From NCBI RefSeq assembly GCF_004027225.2, contig NC_044282.2, positions 61,989,725-62,053,724 on the forward strand: 64,000 nt of DNA, read 5' to 3'. Source of the stretch: Strigops habroptila. Lineage: Eukaryota > Chordata > Aves > Psittaciformes > Psittacidae. Each line of letters opens with the position of its first letter. Within the stretch, counting starts at the first letter, position 1. Below are positions 36,501-46,600 of this stretch, one piece after another. Both the position numbers and the translations under genes were made by a program. The notes beneath the pieces were generated by a model, which saw only the letters and a program-made list of their open reading frames with translations, had not been told where the DNA came from and made no database searches.

Positions 36501-38328
36501 ACTTGGGTTCTTACTACCTGGACCTGCTCACCAAGTCAGAAGTGAAGATTTACCGCCACTCGGTCCCCGCCTTCATCCCCCTGAAGCAGATCGCCGAGCA
36601 GTACTTGCAGACGGACATCAGGCGCTTCTTGTCTGTCCTGTCTGACCAGCTCAATGCTTATGCTGGGAGGAGGTACCAAGCAGACCAGTTACAGGTACCA
36701 GGGGCTGCAGCAATGCTCTTCACCCATCCTTTTCCCTGTGCTACACCAAATGTTATGAGTCTGACGTGCTGGGCTGGGGTGGGGGAGGTTCTTATGTGGA
36801 GGCCTCACAGTTCTGGTTTTCAGAACTTCACAAGTCACCACATGGCTGTAAACTCAGTTCCATCCATTGTCATGTAGTTATGTGTTGTCTGGTGGGTCAG
36901 TTAACATTTACTGCCAAGCTCCAGAGGCCCCTAAGCTGAAATAGCTGTGATCTTGTAAAAAGCTGCTGGAGGACATTGCTTAAGGGTTTATTAAACTCTT
37001 ATGAACACTGGTTTATTTAAGTCTTTCCCATGCAAGGACTGCTCAAAGGCATGCCAGGCTGGTGCTGGGGGCACTGTGCCTGGCAAGCTCCAGCCCTGTG
37101 CTGATGGACTCCCTAGCTTCACATTTCAGAAGTTGTCTTTGTCCCTTCAGGAACACTTTTCAGACCAGATAAAAGGAACATTGCAGAGAAACTCCTTGTA
37201 TAACTTGCTGGTCTTTAATTACAACGTGTCAAGTAAAAGCAAGACCTTTCCATTCAACGTGAGGCTGCTCTACGGTGATCTCTGTTGCAGCCTCCCCACT
37301 GAAGTCATTGTTTCCTGCAGACGTAAGCGGACGCTGCAGGGGTCTGTCTGGGGGAGATGGGGTGGGCAGAGCATACTGTGGTTCTGCAGATGGGTGGGGG
37401 TTCTTTCTGGCTGAGTTTAAGGACAAAAGGGAGCAATCTGTCATATTTCTGAGGGAGAAGAGGTTACAGAAGGAATTGTGTGTAGTTAGTGCTGGGTTTT
37501 GAAGCAGTTGTAATTCATCCCTAGCACAGATCTCTTGCAACACTGGCAAGATGGAATGGCTGGAGGGAGGGAAATATAATGGGGCTGAGAAAGGAAAGGT
37601 TTGAGTGCAAGCCTGGATCATTTCAGACGGACAGGCTGCTCATTCCTGGCTTTCAGTTACTCGAAGTACAGAGTCTGGTATGGTCCCAGCTGGATCACGA
37701 CACTGTTTCCACAAGTCCCACGGACAGAGACTGGCCTGTGTTAGCATGCTCTGTGCACGTGGGAGAGTCTGGCGAGCAAATCTAGCCAGAAACTTAGAAG
37801 CTGTCAGTCTTAATCACAGAATGGTTTGGACCATTCTATGACAAACCCAGCTCCCTCAGCCTGTCTCTGTAGGAGAGGTGCTTCAGGCCTTGGAGCATCC
37901 TTGTGGCCTCCTCTGGACTCGATCCAATGAGCATCTTCTGAGATAGATAGGAGAGCGGTGAGGTGGCTGAGACTCCCACATTGCTTTCCTCACCCTCTGG
38001 CAGTGGGTGTTTCTTATGGCACTTGCTTTCTGCAGCCATCAGATCCCGTGGGGGAGCTACAGGACATGGAGGATCTGGAAGGAGGGTGAAGGGTTATGAG
38101 AAGAAAAACTAAGGCATGGGAGAGCGAGAGACTCCCTCAGGACAGGGGAAGAATGAGAAGCAAACAGTTTTCTGTTAGCAATATGGTGTTCCTTTCCCCA
38201 CTGATCCATCTTTCTCCCTGCCAGTGGATGCTCCCGCATCTCTAACAGAGACAGCCGCAGCTCACTCAGACCTGTTCCGCCGCATGCCCCTGCACAAAGC
38301 CTTCCGCTCCTTCAGCAGCACAGGATAA
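33509..38328 (+). CDS. CENPO: Centromere protein O
   Basis: Six coding exons: 33509-33539, 34966-35132, 35519-35630, 36435-36694, 37151-37322, 38225-38328 (TAA 38326-38328). Phases match at every GT-AG junction, giving 281 aa (human about 300). The N-terminus ([17 protein letters not shown]...) forms a charged coiled coil over residues 11-75. The rest holds the RWD-type domains, with conserved blocks [36 protein letters not shown] and [17 protein letters not shown] belongs to the CENP-O/P/Q/U/R group of the constitutive centromere network at kinetochores. The start is the first ATG after a plausible acceptor at 33490-33491, in an otherwise non-coding first region. Confidence 0.95.
33540..34965 (+). 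other. CENPO: CENPO intron 1, mostly CR1
   Basis: The donor GTGAGC follows the single G of a Val codon completed at 34966. Over 900 bp of the intron is a minus-strand CR1 copy (33838-34765). No other feature seen. Confidence 0.8.
33838..34765 (-). mobile_element. CR1 LINE, longest copy in the window
   Basis: About 930 bp in the first CENPO intron. The minus strand begins inside ORF2 (remnant GISQGSVLG near 34745, then the segment for [10 protein letters not shown]...) and continues to the 3' terminus at 33838. Frames are broken. Confidence 0.9.
35631..36434 (+). other. CENPO: CENPO intron 3
   Basis: It lies between the exon ending in the YLT codons and the IGAKL exon. Donor GTAACA. The acceptor CCCAAG follows a CT repeat (36414-36425). 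Unique sequence with no feature recognised. The intron before it, 35133-35518, is also plain. Confidence 0.75.
37323..38224 (+). other. CENPO: CENPO intron 5 with a CR1 scrap
   Basis: Donor GTAAGC and acceptor CTGCCAG flank about 0.9 kb. A short minus-strand CR1 fragment lies at 37812-37925. The intron before it (36695-37150) shows nothing. Confidence 0.75.
37812..37925 (-). mobile_element. Internally deleted CR1 scrap
   Basis: The terminal ATCACAGAATGGTTTGG is followed at once by the upstream CR1 segment (AGCTCCCTCAGCCTGTCTC...GGCCTCCTCTGG), so the middle of the 3' region is missing. Confidence 0.75.
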
Positions 38329-39120
38329 AGCCTGCCTGGAACACCCTAAGCCACCCTGGTCCCCCAGCTGCCCCGCCTGCAGGAGCTCATCTCAAAACAC
38401 AAGTGTTACCCATGGACTGCTGCACCACTGCCGGGAACCCCCCTGAGGAGCGAGTGGTCCTGTGTGAATCCTGAGCAATGTTTCCTTGAGGCTTTCAGGC
38501 TCTCTTGTTGCAGGTACTCTTCCCTCAGCACTGTCCTGCTGACATGTCTGAGTGCTGACCTCTGCGGTTGGTGCCACAGAACTCCACGGGTGCAGGAAAG
38601 GTCTCACAGCTGGGATTAGACATTATATTAAATCTTCAAGACCTCAGTATGTTGGGGGCAATGCCCTGTGGGTTATCCAGCACATCCCAAAAAGAGGGGA
38701 CCAAGCAGCATAATTTTTTCCTGCTTACTACAGCTAGGAAAGGACCTTGGGTTAGAAGCTGAAAGGGATTGAGGGACAGAGGTGAGGTTTAGTTGTTGCC
38801 AGCAGCAATCCCTGCCCTCAGCAGGGCTGTGTTAACCCCCAACCCCTGAGCCTGAGCACTGAATTTACCAGAAAATGTCCCACCAGCAGTGCCTTTATAC
38901 CTGCTATTTCCTGCCCTTCGGGCATGGGGCAGCTTTGCTGGTGCCCTGTCATGCTTCAAGTCTGCATCAGATCTTTAAAACTTGTCTTGTAACAGTGCTT
39001 TAACGTCTTGTTAATAAAAGTTGTGTGTTACCAAAATTGGCATGCTTAGATAAAAGTTATCTGTTGATTTCCTTTAGCTTTATAATGTGGTTTAGTGGAA
39101 TAAAATGAGATTTAAATGAC
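38329..39120 (+). other. CENPO: CENPO 3' UTR
   Basis: It runs from the stop codon to two canonical poly(A) signals, AATAAA at 39013-39018 and 39099-39104. A TGTGTG-type element follows the first. Cleavage near 39035 or 39120 is expected. Confidence 0.65.
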
Positions 39121-39790
39121 TCTGTTTTCTCCCATCTCTTATTTTTTTATGACTGCACCTGAGGGGCAGCTGTGAGTTCACAGAGGATGCTGCTCTAACG
39201 TTGTGCACCTTCCCGTTGAGGAAAGGCTGGGCTGTGCTTTGGACCCAAATCAGTGGGAACCAGACCCTTAAGCTGCTGGGGTGAAGTGCCACAGCTTGTC
39301 ACTGAGGCCACTGTGGCAAAGCCAGGCTTAACCCCAGTCTTGGGCATAACACCCTGTGTGAGTGGGACAGAGGGAGGCAAGTCCAGACTGTAAGACCCAC
39401 CCCACCTCTCAGCTTGTATCCAGGGGGTATGAGCACCCTTGGAGGGATGCACTGGGTGGTGTGGGTGCCTTCCCCTCTCCAGCATCATTCCGGGTCCCTG
39501 GGGGTGCTGCTTTGCACCTGCAGCCCAGGCCCTGTGAGTGCAAGGCTGTGGATGTGAACTTCCTTCTGCCTGACAGGGTGGGGATTAAACTCCTGTATCA
39601 TTCCCAGTGTTGAGGTACTCTGCTGCCAGAGCCAGCGGAGTGCCGAGGAGGCAGAGGAGTGAATGTCACTGGTGGGAGGTGCTCAGCCTCCCTTTTGAGG
39701 ATCCCTCCAAAGACAACTTCCCCTTGGAAAGGCAACCAAGCCCTTCTCACCATATCCAAACCCCCACAAGAGAGCAGGCGCAGAATCAGG
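39121..39790. other. CENPO-ADCY3 tail-to-tail spacer
   Basis: Unique sequence between the two convergent genes. Only chance open frames; no repeat or RNA gene recognised. Confidence 0.5.
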
Positions 39791-40638
39791 CTTTGAAATT
39801 CAACTGCTTCTATTCAAGAAATTAGCGGCGTAATTACAATCTGTGTGTGCCTCCCTTCTCCCCCCAGGCCTGGCAGCACCGGGTTTAACACACCAGTCCC
39901 CTCCTCGCCTGGTCCCTTGTCCTCTTTTCCATCAAGCAAGAGCAAAGTGACTGCAGCATCCACGGGGCAGCGTCCAGACAAGCGCAAGCGCTGCTGCAGG
40001 GAGGGAACAGGCACAGTTAAAAATATAAATGTCAATCTGTACTCTTATATATATTTATATATATGAAATACACAATATTGGTTCCTTTTTCTTCTCCCCC
40101 AAGTCAAAGGCAGCACTGTGCTCTCCATCTCCTAACTATGGTGGGTTGTGACGAGGATGAACTTGGTACAAACTAACAGCAAGTCCCGGATGCTCTCGGT
40201 TTCACCCAGCAGACAGAAGAGACGTGGTGTCTTCCCATCCGGCCCTGAGTTTGGATCTCCTCGTGCCGAGTGCGCGGCAGCCAGGGCCCGTGGTGCTACT
40301 TCAATGTCGTGCTGTCCCCTTGCACGGCTGGTGGTGCAGCCGCATGCCACCGGCCCCATGCCCGCCGGGGGCTGAGAGCTGGTGTGCGCTTGCACGCGAG
40401 TGTGAGCTGCTGGAGGAGCCCCTGTCTCCCTCCTGCTCAGCTGCAGGCGCAATGGAGCAAACCTCCCACCAGAAACCTCCAGCAGGGGCTTGGAAAGGGT
40501 TGTGCCAAGGGGTTGGTTTCTCAAGTTTGGTTTCAGATCTGGACTGCAGTGGGGCGGACGTCCCTGTGGGTCCCTCCCCGAGCCGCCCTGCTCGACGCCA
40601 GGAGGCAGTGGCTGTGGTGGCGGGCAGGCACCGGACCC
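39791..40638 (-). other. ADCY3: Presumed ADCY3 3' UTR
   Basis: It follows the ADCY3 stop on the minus strand and includes an AT-rich stretch (40020-40075). No AATAAA is present on this strand. The variant AATAGA at 39814-39809 is the best candidate signal, so the end is uncertain. Confidence 0.4.
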
Positions 40639-43600
40639 TCATGAGCTGTCCACAACCTGATGGGGCAGGGTGACGGAGGAGCCGCTGATGAAGGAGCCCT
40701 GCTTCTCCCGGCCCTTGAGGAAGAAGGTGAGCAGCTCTCCTTTGCCCTTGACGTAGATGGCTCCCCGGCGCACAAAGCGGAAGCCGTACTCCTTCAGGAT
40801 GAGGTGGGTCTCCTCCACCACCTGCAGGGACATGTTGGGCAGCGGGGAAGTCCTTGCATGGCACATGGCAGAGGGAGCAGGGACCCCCGTATGCTGCTTG
40901 GACAACAGGTCTACCTGCCAGCCTAGCTCCCACCCCATTGCCCTGGGATGCCCTTTGAGCATCACCTTGCCCCATGCCCAGCTCGGAGGAGCCAGCCCCA
41001 ACCCTCACATGTGCTCCCAGCAGCACTTTCCCTCTCCCATCCACAGCCTGGGGTGTTTTGAGGGCTGCACCCCTCCATGGGTTGCCAATTTGTCCCCCCT
41101 TCATCACCCCACCTGTATGTTCCCCATCACGCCGGTGGACTCCATCCTGCTGGCCACGTTCACTGTGTTGCCCCAGATGTCATAGTGCGGCTTGCGGGCA
41201 CCGATGACACCCGCCAGCACGGCCCCTTTGTTCATGCCTGCACAAGATGGGGAGCACAGGTCACCTCTGTGCCTGGTGACAGGGATGGGACATCCCAGTC
41301 GGAAGTAGAGTCTGTCCCAAGGAATGGGTGGGGACAATGAGGCTCCCCCCCCAGCCATGCTGCCTACAGTGTCCCATCACTCTTGAGGAAGGAGGGACAG
41401 GGGAGGCTGAGGCAGACCCTGCCCCACGCTCCTGGACTTGCCTATACGGAGCATGAAGTTGTTGAAGGACTGGTAGTTGATGTTCATCAGCGTCACCTTC
41501 ATGGCTAAGGCAAAGTCGGCCAAGTCAGCCAAGTGCTGCCAGCGCTCCTTATCCGAGAGGGTCTCCTTCTGCAAGGACAGCACAGATCAGGCCTGCCCAC
41601 CTCTTGCCCATTGTCCCCCATCCGCATGGGGACCCCTCACCTTGGTGCTGTAGCCATTGGCATTGGCATCAGGGGTCACTCCAGAAGCGGCCATGTAGGT
41701 GCTGCCAATGGTTTTGATTTTGGTGATGCACCGGAATTGGGGTTCATCCAGGAGCTGAGTCATGGAGACAAGACCTTCAGGCACCCCAGAGCCAGCGCAG
41801 GTCCTTCTGCCCCTAGATGGGGCAGGAAGGGAAGGTCTAGCCAAGCCCCGCACCATCCCCATGGCTGGCTCCATCCCAACTCACTGCGTCAAAGTCAGAG
41901 ATGATCTCGTTGAGGAAACGCAGGCACTCAATGCCCCCATTGTTGATGCTCTCCTCCGTGTAGAAGTCGGCAAAGTTGGGGAGAGAGGCGAACATGACGC
42001 CAATCTCATCGTAAGACTGACTGTACAGCTCCTGGGGGTGGGATGGGACAGTGGTTGTAAGCCAGGGACGTAGAATCATAGAATGGTTTGGATTGGAAAG
42101 GACCTGAAAGCTTGTCTAGTTCCAACCCCCTGCCATGGGCAGGGACACCTCACACTAGACCATGTCACCCAAAGCCCCGTCCAACCTGGCCTTGAACACT
42201 GCCAGGGATGGAGCACCCACCACTTCTTTGGGCAACCAAAGAAGTGCCCACACATGACATCAGCACCTCCAGCAAACCCAAACCCTCCCATGAAACCACC
42301 TTCCTTTGGGACATGTGAAAATATGAGTGTGCTCCTCTGCAACCTCATAGCCAAGACATCATCTTCAGCCAACCAGAGATGCTCAACCAGAGCCTATGGC
42401 AAAGCCTCTGGAGCTGAAGCCCATCCCATCCATTCCCAAAATGGGAACAAAAACACCTTTCTGGGTGCCCCTTACCTCATCCCGCTTCTTGGAGCCCAGG
42501 AAGTGCCGGGCCACGTGCTCGGGCAGCATGTTGGTGACAAGGGCCTCATTCCAGCGCCGCATCTCATAGACCCGCTCCTTCTGGTCATGGACATCAATCT
42601 TCCAGAGGAAGAGGGTCCTGGCCAGCTTCTCCACCTGTGGGTAGGGGAATATGGCTGCACCCCCACTTCCTACCCACCAATGGGTCCCCTCCAGTACTGG
42701 GAGCATCCAGGGTGCTATGGGGCTGGTCTGGGCCTAGAAGAAGGTTGTGGGACAAGGTGAAGCCCTAATTTAGGGACATGAGACCTGCTCCAAGGTGCAA
42801 ACAGAACCCTCATGGGGCAGGCATGGGCCTTAGGGCCACCATGTTTTTACGTACCCCTAACCATAGGGGTGAAATGGAAGTGTTCTCCTCACTGATGTGG
42901 TCCTGGAGAACCCTTAGGTGGGCTTCCTTAGAGAAGAGCTGGAGATGCTGCCTTGGAGCTTACAAGAAATATGGGCGGAGGCTGAGGCTGAAGACACAGA
43001 GGGGAGGGTAACAAGTCACTCACATGGCGAGAGAAGTAGTAGAAGCTGAGCATCACGATGAAGATCATCACAGTCATGGAGTACTTGGAGGGGACCAGCA
43101 AGGACCTGCGGCAGAGGTGACACGGCGTGGATGGGCGGTGGGTATGGCTGTACCCCCCAACCCGTGCCCACCCCCTGCCACCCCTTACGTGCTTTGCTGG
43201 CCGCGGCGGCGGTCATACTGGTCAAAGATGTGCTCCCAGGCGTAGATGTTGACAGCACCGGTGGCCCCAGTGATCAACACCATGAGGGTCAGCTTGACCA
43301 TGTGGCTGACCTGCACCAGCATGATGGTGGCCACCAAGGCCAGCAGGGCAATGTAGCTGTAGTACTTGGGCTGCTCCCCGCAGCCGCCTGGCTGGGGTGG
43401 CCCCGCAGTCCCGTTGCCCATCCCGCTGTGGTCCTGCCAGCAGCTGAGCTGGGGGCACGAGGGCAGGGTGAGGAGGGGGACATGGGAACAAGGTGCACCT
43501 CTCCATGGGCTGCATGGGCACCCAAAGGGACAGGGTGCTTTGAAGAGCAGGAGGAGGACACCCAACCTAAATTCCATCCCCCCTACAGTGCAGCCCTGCT

Positions 43601-46600
43601 AATTGCTTTAACTATCAGCTGTGCACAATTATGGGCTGCTTGGATGGAGGTTGGAGCAGGCTCAGCCCTGCTGGCACCAAGGCTGGTGGCTTACCATGTC
43701 CACAATATCTGCCATGGTGACGATGATGATGGCAGCCATGGCCCAGGTGTTGCGTGCCCAGCGGGTCCTGTCAATCCAGGTGGAGAAGGCCACGAGCTTT
43801 TTGGGGAAGACCTGCGGGGAGATGAAAGTAGTGGGGGTTTGCTCAGGCAGGACATGGTGATGGGACATCATGGACATCACGGGACATGACAGTGTCCCAT
43901 CACCATGAATGATGTCCTGTCTTACCCGGGGAAAGATGGCAGCCAGCGAGCAGATGGTGAGGATGAGCAGCAGGATCTCCCCCACCACGAAAGTCACGTA
44001 GTTGGCCACCAACCTGCCAAGAAGCCCAGGAGGGGATAGGTTTGAAGCCTGGTGGTTTGGGACCACCCATCCCCACCACCTCCCTGCCATACCAGGGGTC
44101 AATGAAGACCTCCACTAAGGCGGTGAAGAAGAGGACAACACAGGAGCAGCTGAAGGCAGCCCCGCTCTGCTTCTCCTTCTCCACTGAGTAGCGTGTCTCC
44201 ATCTCAGGGTCAATGAAGCGCATGGAGAGCCGGAAGGTGCTCTTCCCCTTCAGCCTGCTGGCAACACCACCCATCAGCGCCCAGCGGCACTGGCACATGC
44301 CAAGCCGTGCCGGGCCCTGCCGCCGGCCGGGGTGACTCACGCCTGGACGGACTCGCGCTCCAGCAAGGCTTCGTTGAGCAGCTTGTTGAGCTCCTGCTCG
44401 TTCTGCGAGGCGTCGATCACCCGCTCAGCCAGGTCCCGCAGCCGCAGCCGCCGCCGAGGGTTGGGGAAGGAGGGGTTCACCGCCTGCGCCGGCACAGCCG
44501 AGCATCAGCAAGACCACGCTGGCATCGGTGGGATGTTCAACCACCATGGTGTGGCTAACAGCAGCCCCCCAAGCTGCTGGAAGGGGGATGCTTTACATGG
44601 GCTGTACCTCTCCATCATCCTCTCCGCACTCCAGGGCGCCTCTCACCCGGGCGTCAGGCTCCTCGGGCTCCTCGGGGCTGACGCAGGCCAGGCCGAGGCT
44701 GCCGTTGCGCTCCTTAGTGTTGACCAACGGTGGGGAGCCGCCATGGGATGAGGCCAGCGACAGCTTCTGCAAGGTGAAGGTGGTGGGTCATGGTGGGGTG
44801 TTCTCCCTACCCTGGCTTGCCACAGCTTTGCCATCGCCACTCACCACCCCATTGATGCCATTGCGCAGGGGCTGCTTGGGGACCACGACGAGGTAGGTGA
44901 CGATGCCCTTCTCTTTCAGGTACTCGCAGCGTGAGCCACCTTCACCCGGCTCCACCTCGAACTCACCCTTCAGGCAATCCATAGTGCTCTGGGAGATGTG
45001 CACCCTCCTGCCGGCACCGGGCGCCAGTGTCACCCATGGGTGCAGGGCACCCTGTCCCCCACCACCCCCCTGCAGATGCTCACCCGGGGATGCCACCTGC
45101 CTCCATCTTGTTGGCCACGGTAACATCGGTGGACCACACGTCGTACTGCCAGCGCTTCTGGCCCAGCACCCCCCCCAGCACTGTCCCGCTGTGCACCCCC
45201 ACCCGCATGTCCACTGCTGTCTTGGTCTTCTCCCGCACGTAGCTGGAGGGGGGAGACAAGGTCAATATGGGGGGTGCCAACCCATCCCCACCCCACGGCT
45301 CATCCCCATCCCGACTCCTCATCATTAATTATCACCCCTCAATATTTTAATGAATTTTAGAGTCATAGAACAGTTTAGGTTGGAAGGGACCTTAAAGATC
45401 ATCCAGTTCCAACCATCTACCACAGGCAAGGACACCTTCCACTAGAGCAGGTTGCTCCAAGCCCCGTCCAACCTGGCCTTGAACACTGCCAGGGATGGGG
45501 CAGCCACAGCTTCTCTGGGCAACCCGTGCCAGGGCCTCAGCACTCTCACGGGGAAGAACTTCTTCCTAAGATCTCATCTCAGTCTCCCCTCTGTCAGGTT
45601 AAAGCCATTCCCCCTTGCCCTGTCCCTATAGGCCCCTTTAAAAACCCCCTATCCAGCTTTCTTGCTCCAGCCCTCAGAGCATCTTTGTGGCCTCCTCTGG
45701 ACTCACTCCAACAGCTCCACGTCCTTCCTGTGTTGTTGCCCCCAGAGCTGGAGGCAGGACTGCAGGGGGGGTCTCACCAGAGCTGAGCAGAGGGGGAGGA
45801 TCCCCTCCCTCGACCTGCTGGTCACGCTGCTGGTGATGCAGCCCAGGACACGGTTGGTGTTTTGCAGAGGCTGCACCTCAGCCCACCAGTGCCCCCTGCC
45901 CACCCTGGCACCCACCCCGAGGAGAAAGCCCTTACGAAATGGCCTCCACCATGGCCAGCCCCATCATGATGGAGCAGACAGCATGGTCCTCCCGGTACTC
46001 GGGCAGCCCGCAGATGCAGTAGTAGCAGTCGCCCAGGATCTTGATGCGCAGCTGGTGGTATTTCTGGAGATGGGGGGCACAGTGTCAGCCCCACAACCAT
46101 CAGCTGTGACCCCCCCAACCCCTTTGCTGCCCCCATCCCTCTCCCAGGCTGACCTTGACCCACACAGAGTCTCCTGCAGCCAGCAGGGACATCATAGATC
46201 ATCGGATTTTCCATTCCCACCCTGCCTTCCCCCAGGGCTCGGCGGGACCCCGGCTGCACCCTGGCTGGGGGAGGCCCCCCCTGCTTCCCAGCTCTATTTT
46301 TACAACACAAGGCAGGGCGTCTCCAGCATCCCGGAATGTTAAAACTTTAACCTCCTCATCCCCATCCCAGGATGCAGCTTTCAGCTGGGGCTGGAGCAGG
46401 GTGGTGGCTGAGACCTGCCCCACTCGTTATATGCCAGGAGGGGGGGGACACTCACGGCTGCCAGCTTGTCGAAGCGGGCGAAGAGCTCGTTGAGGAGCTT
46501 CACCAGCTCCTGGGCGCTGCAGTAGGAGGAGAGCTGGGTGAAGCCCACGATGTCTGCGAAGAGGATGCTGTGGGGAGCAGTGGGTAGAAGATCAGCTCCG

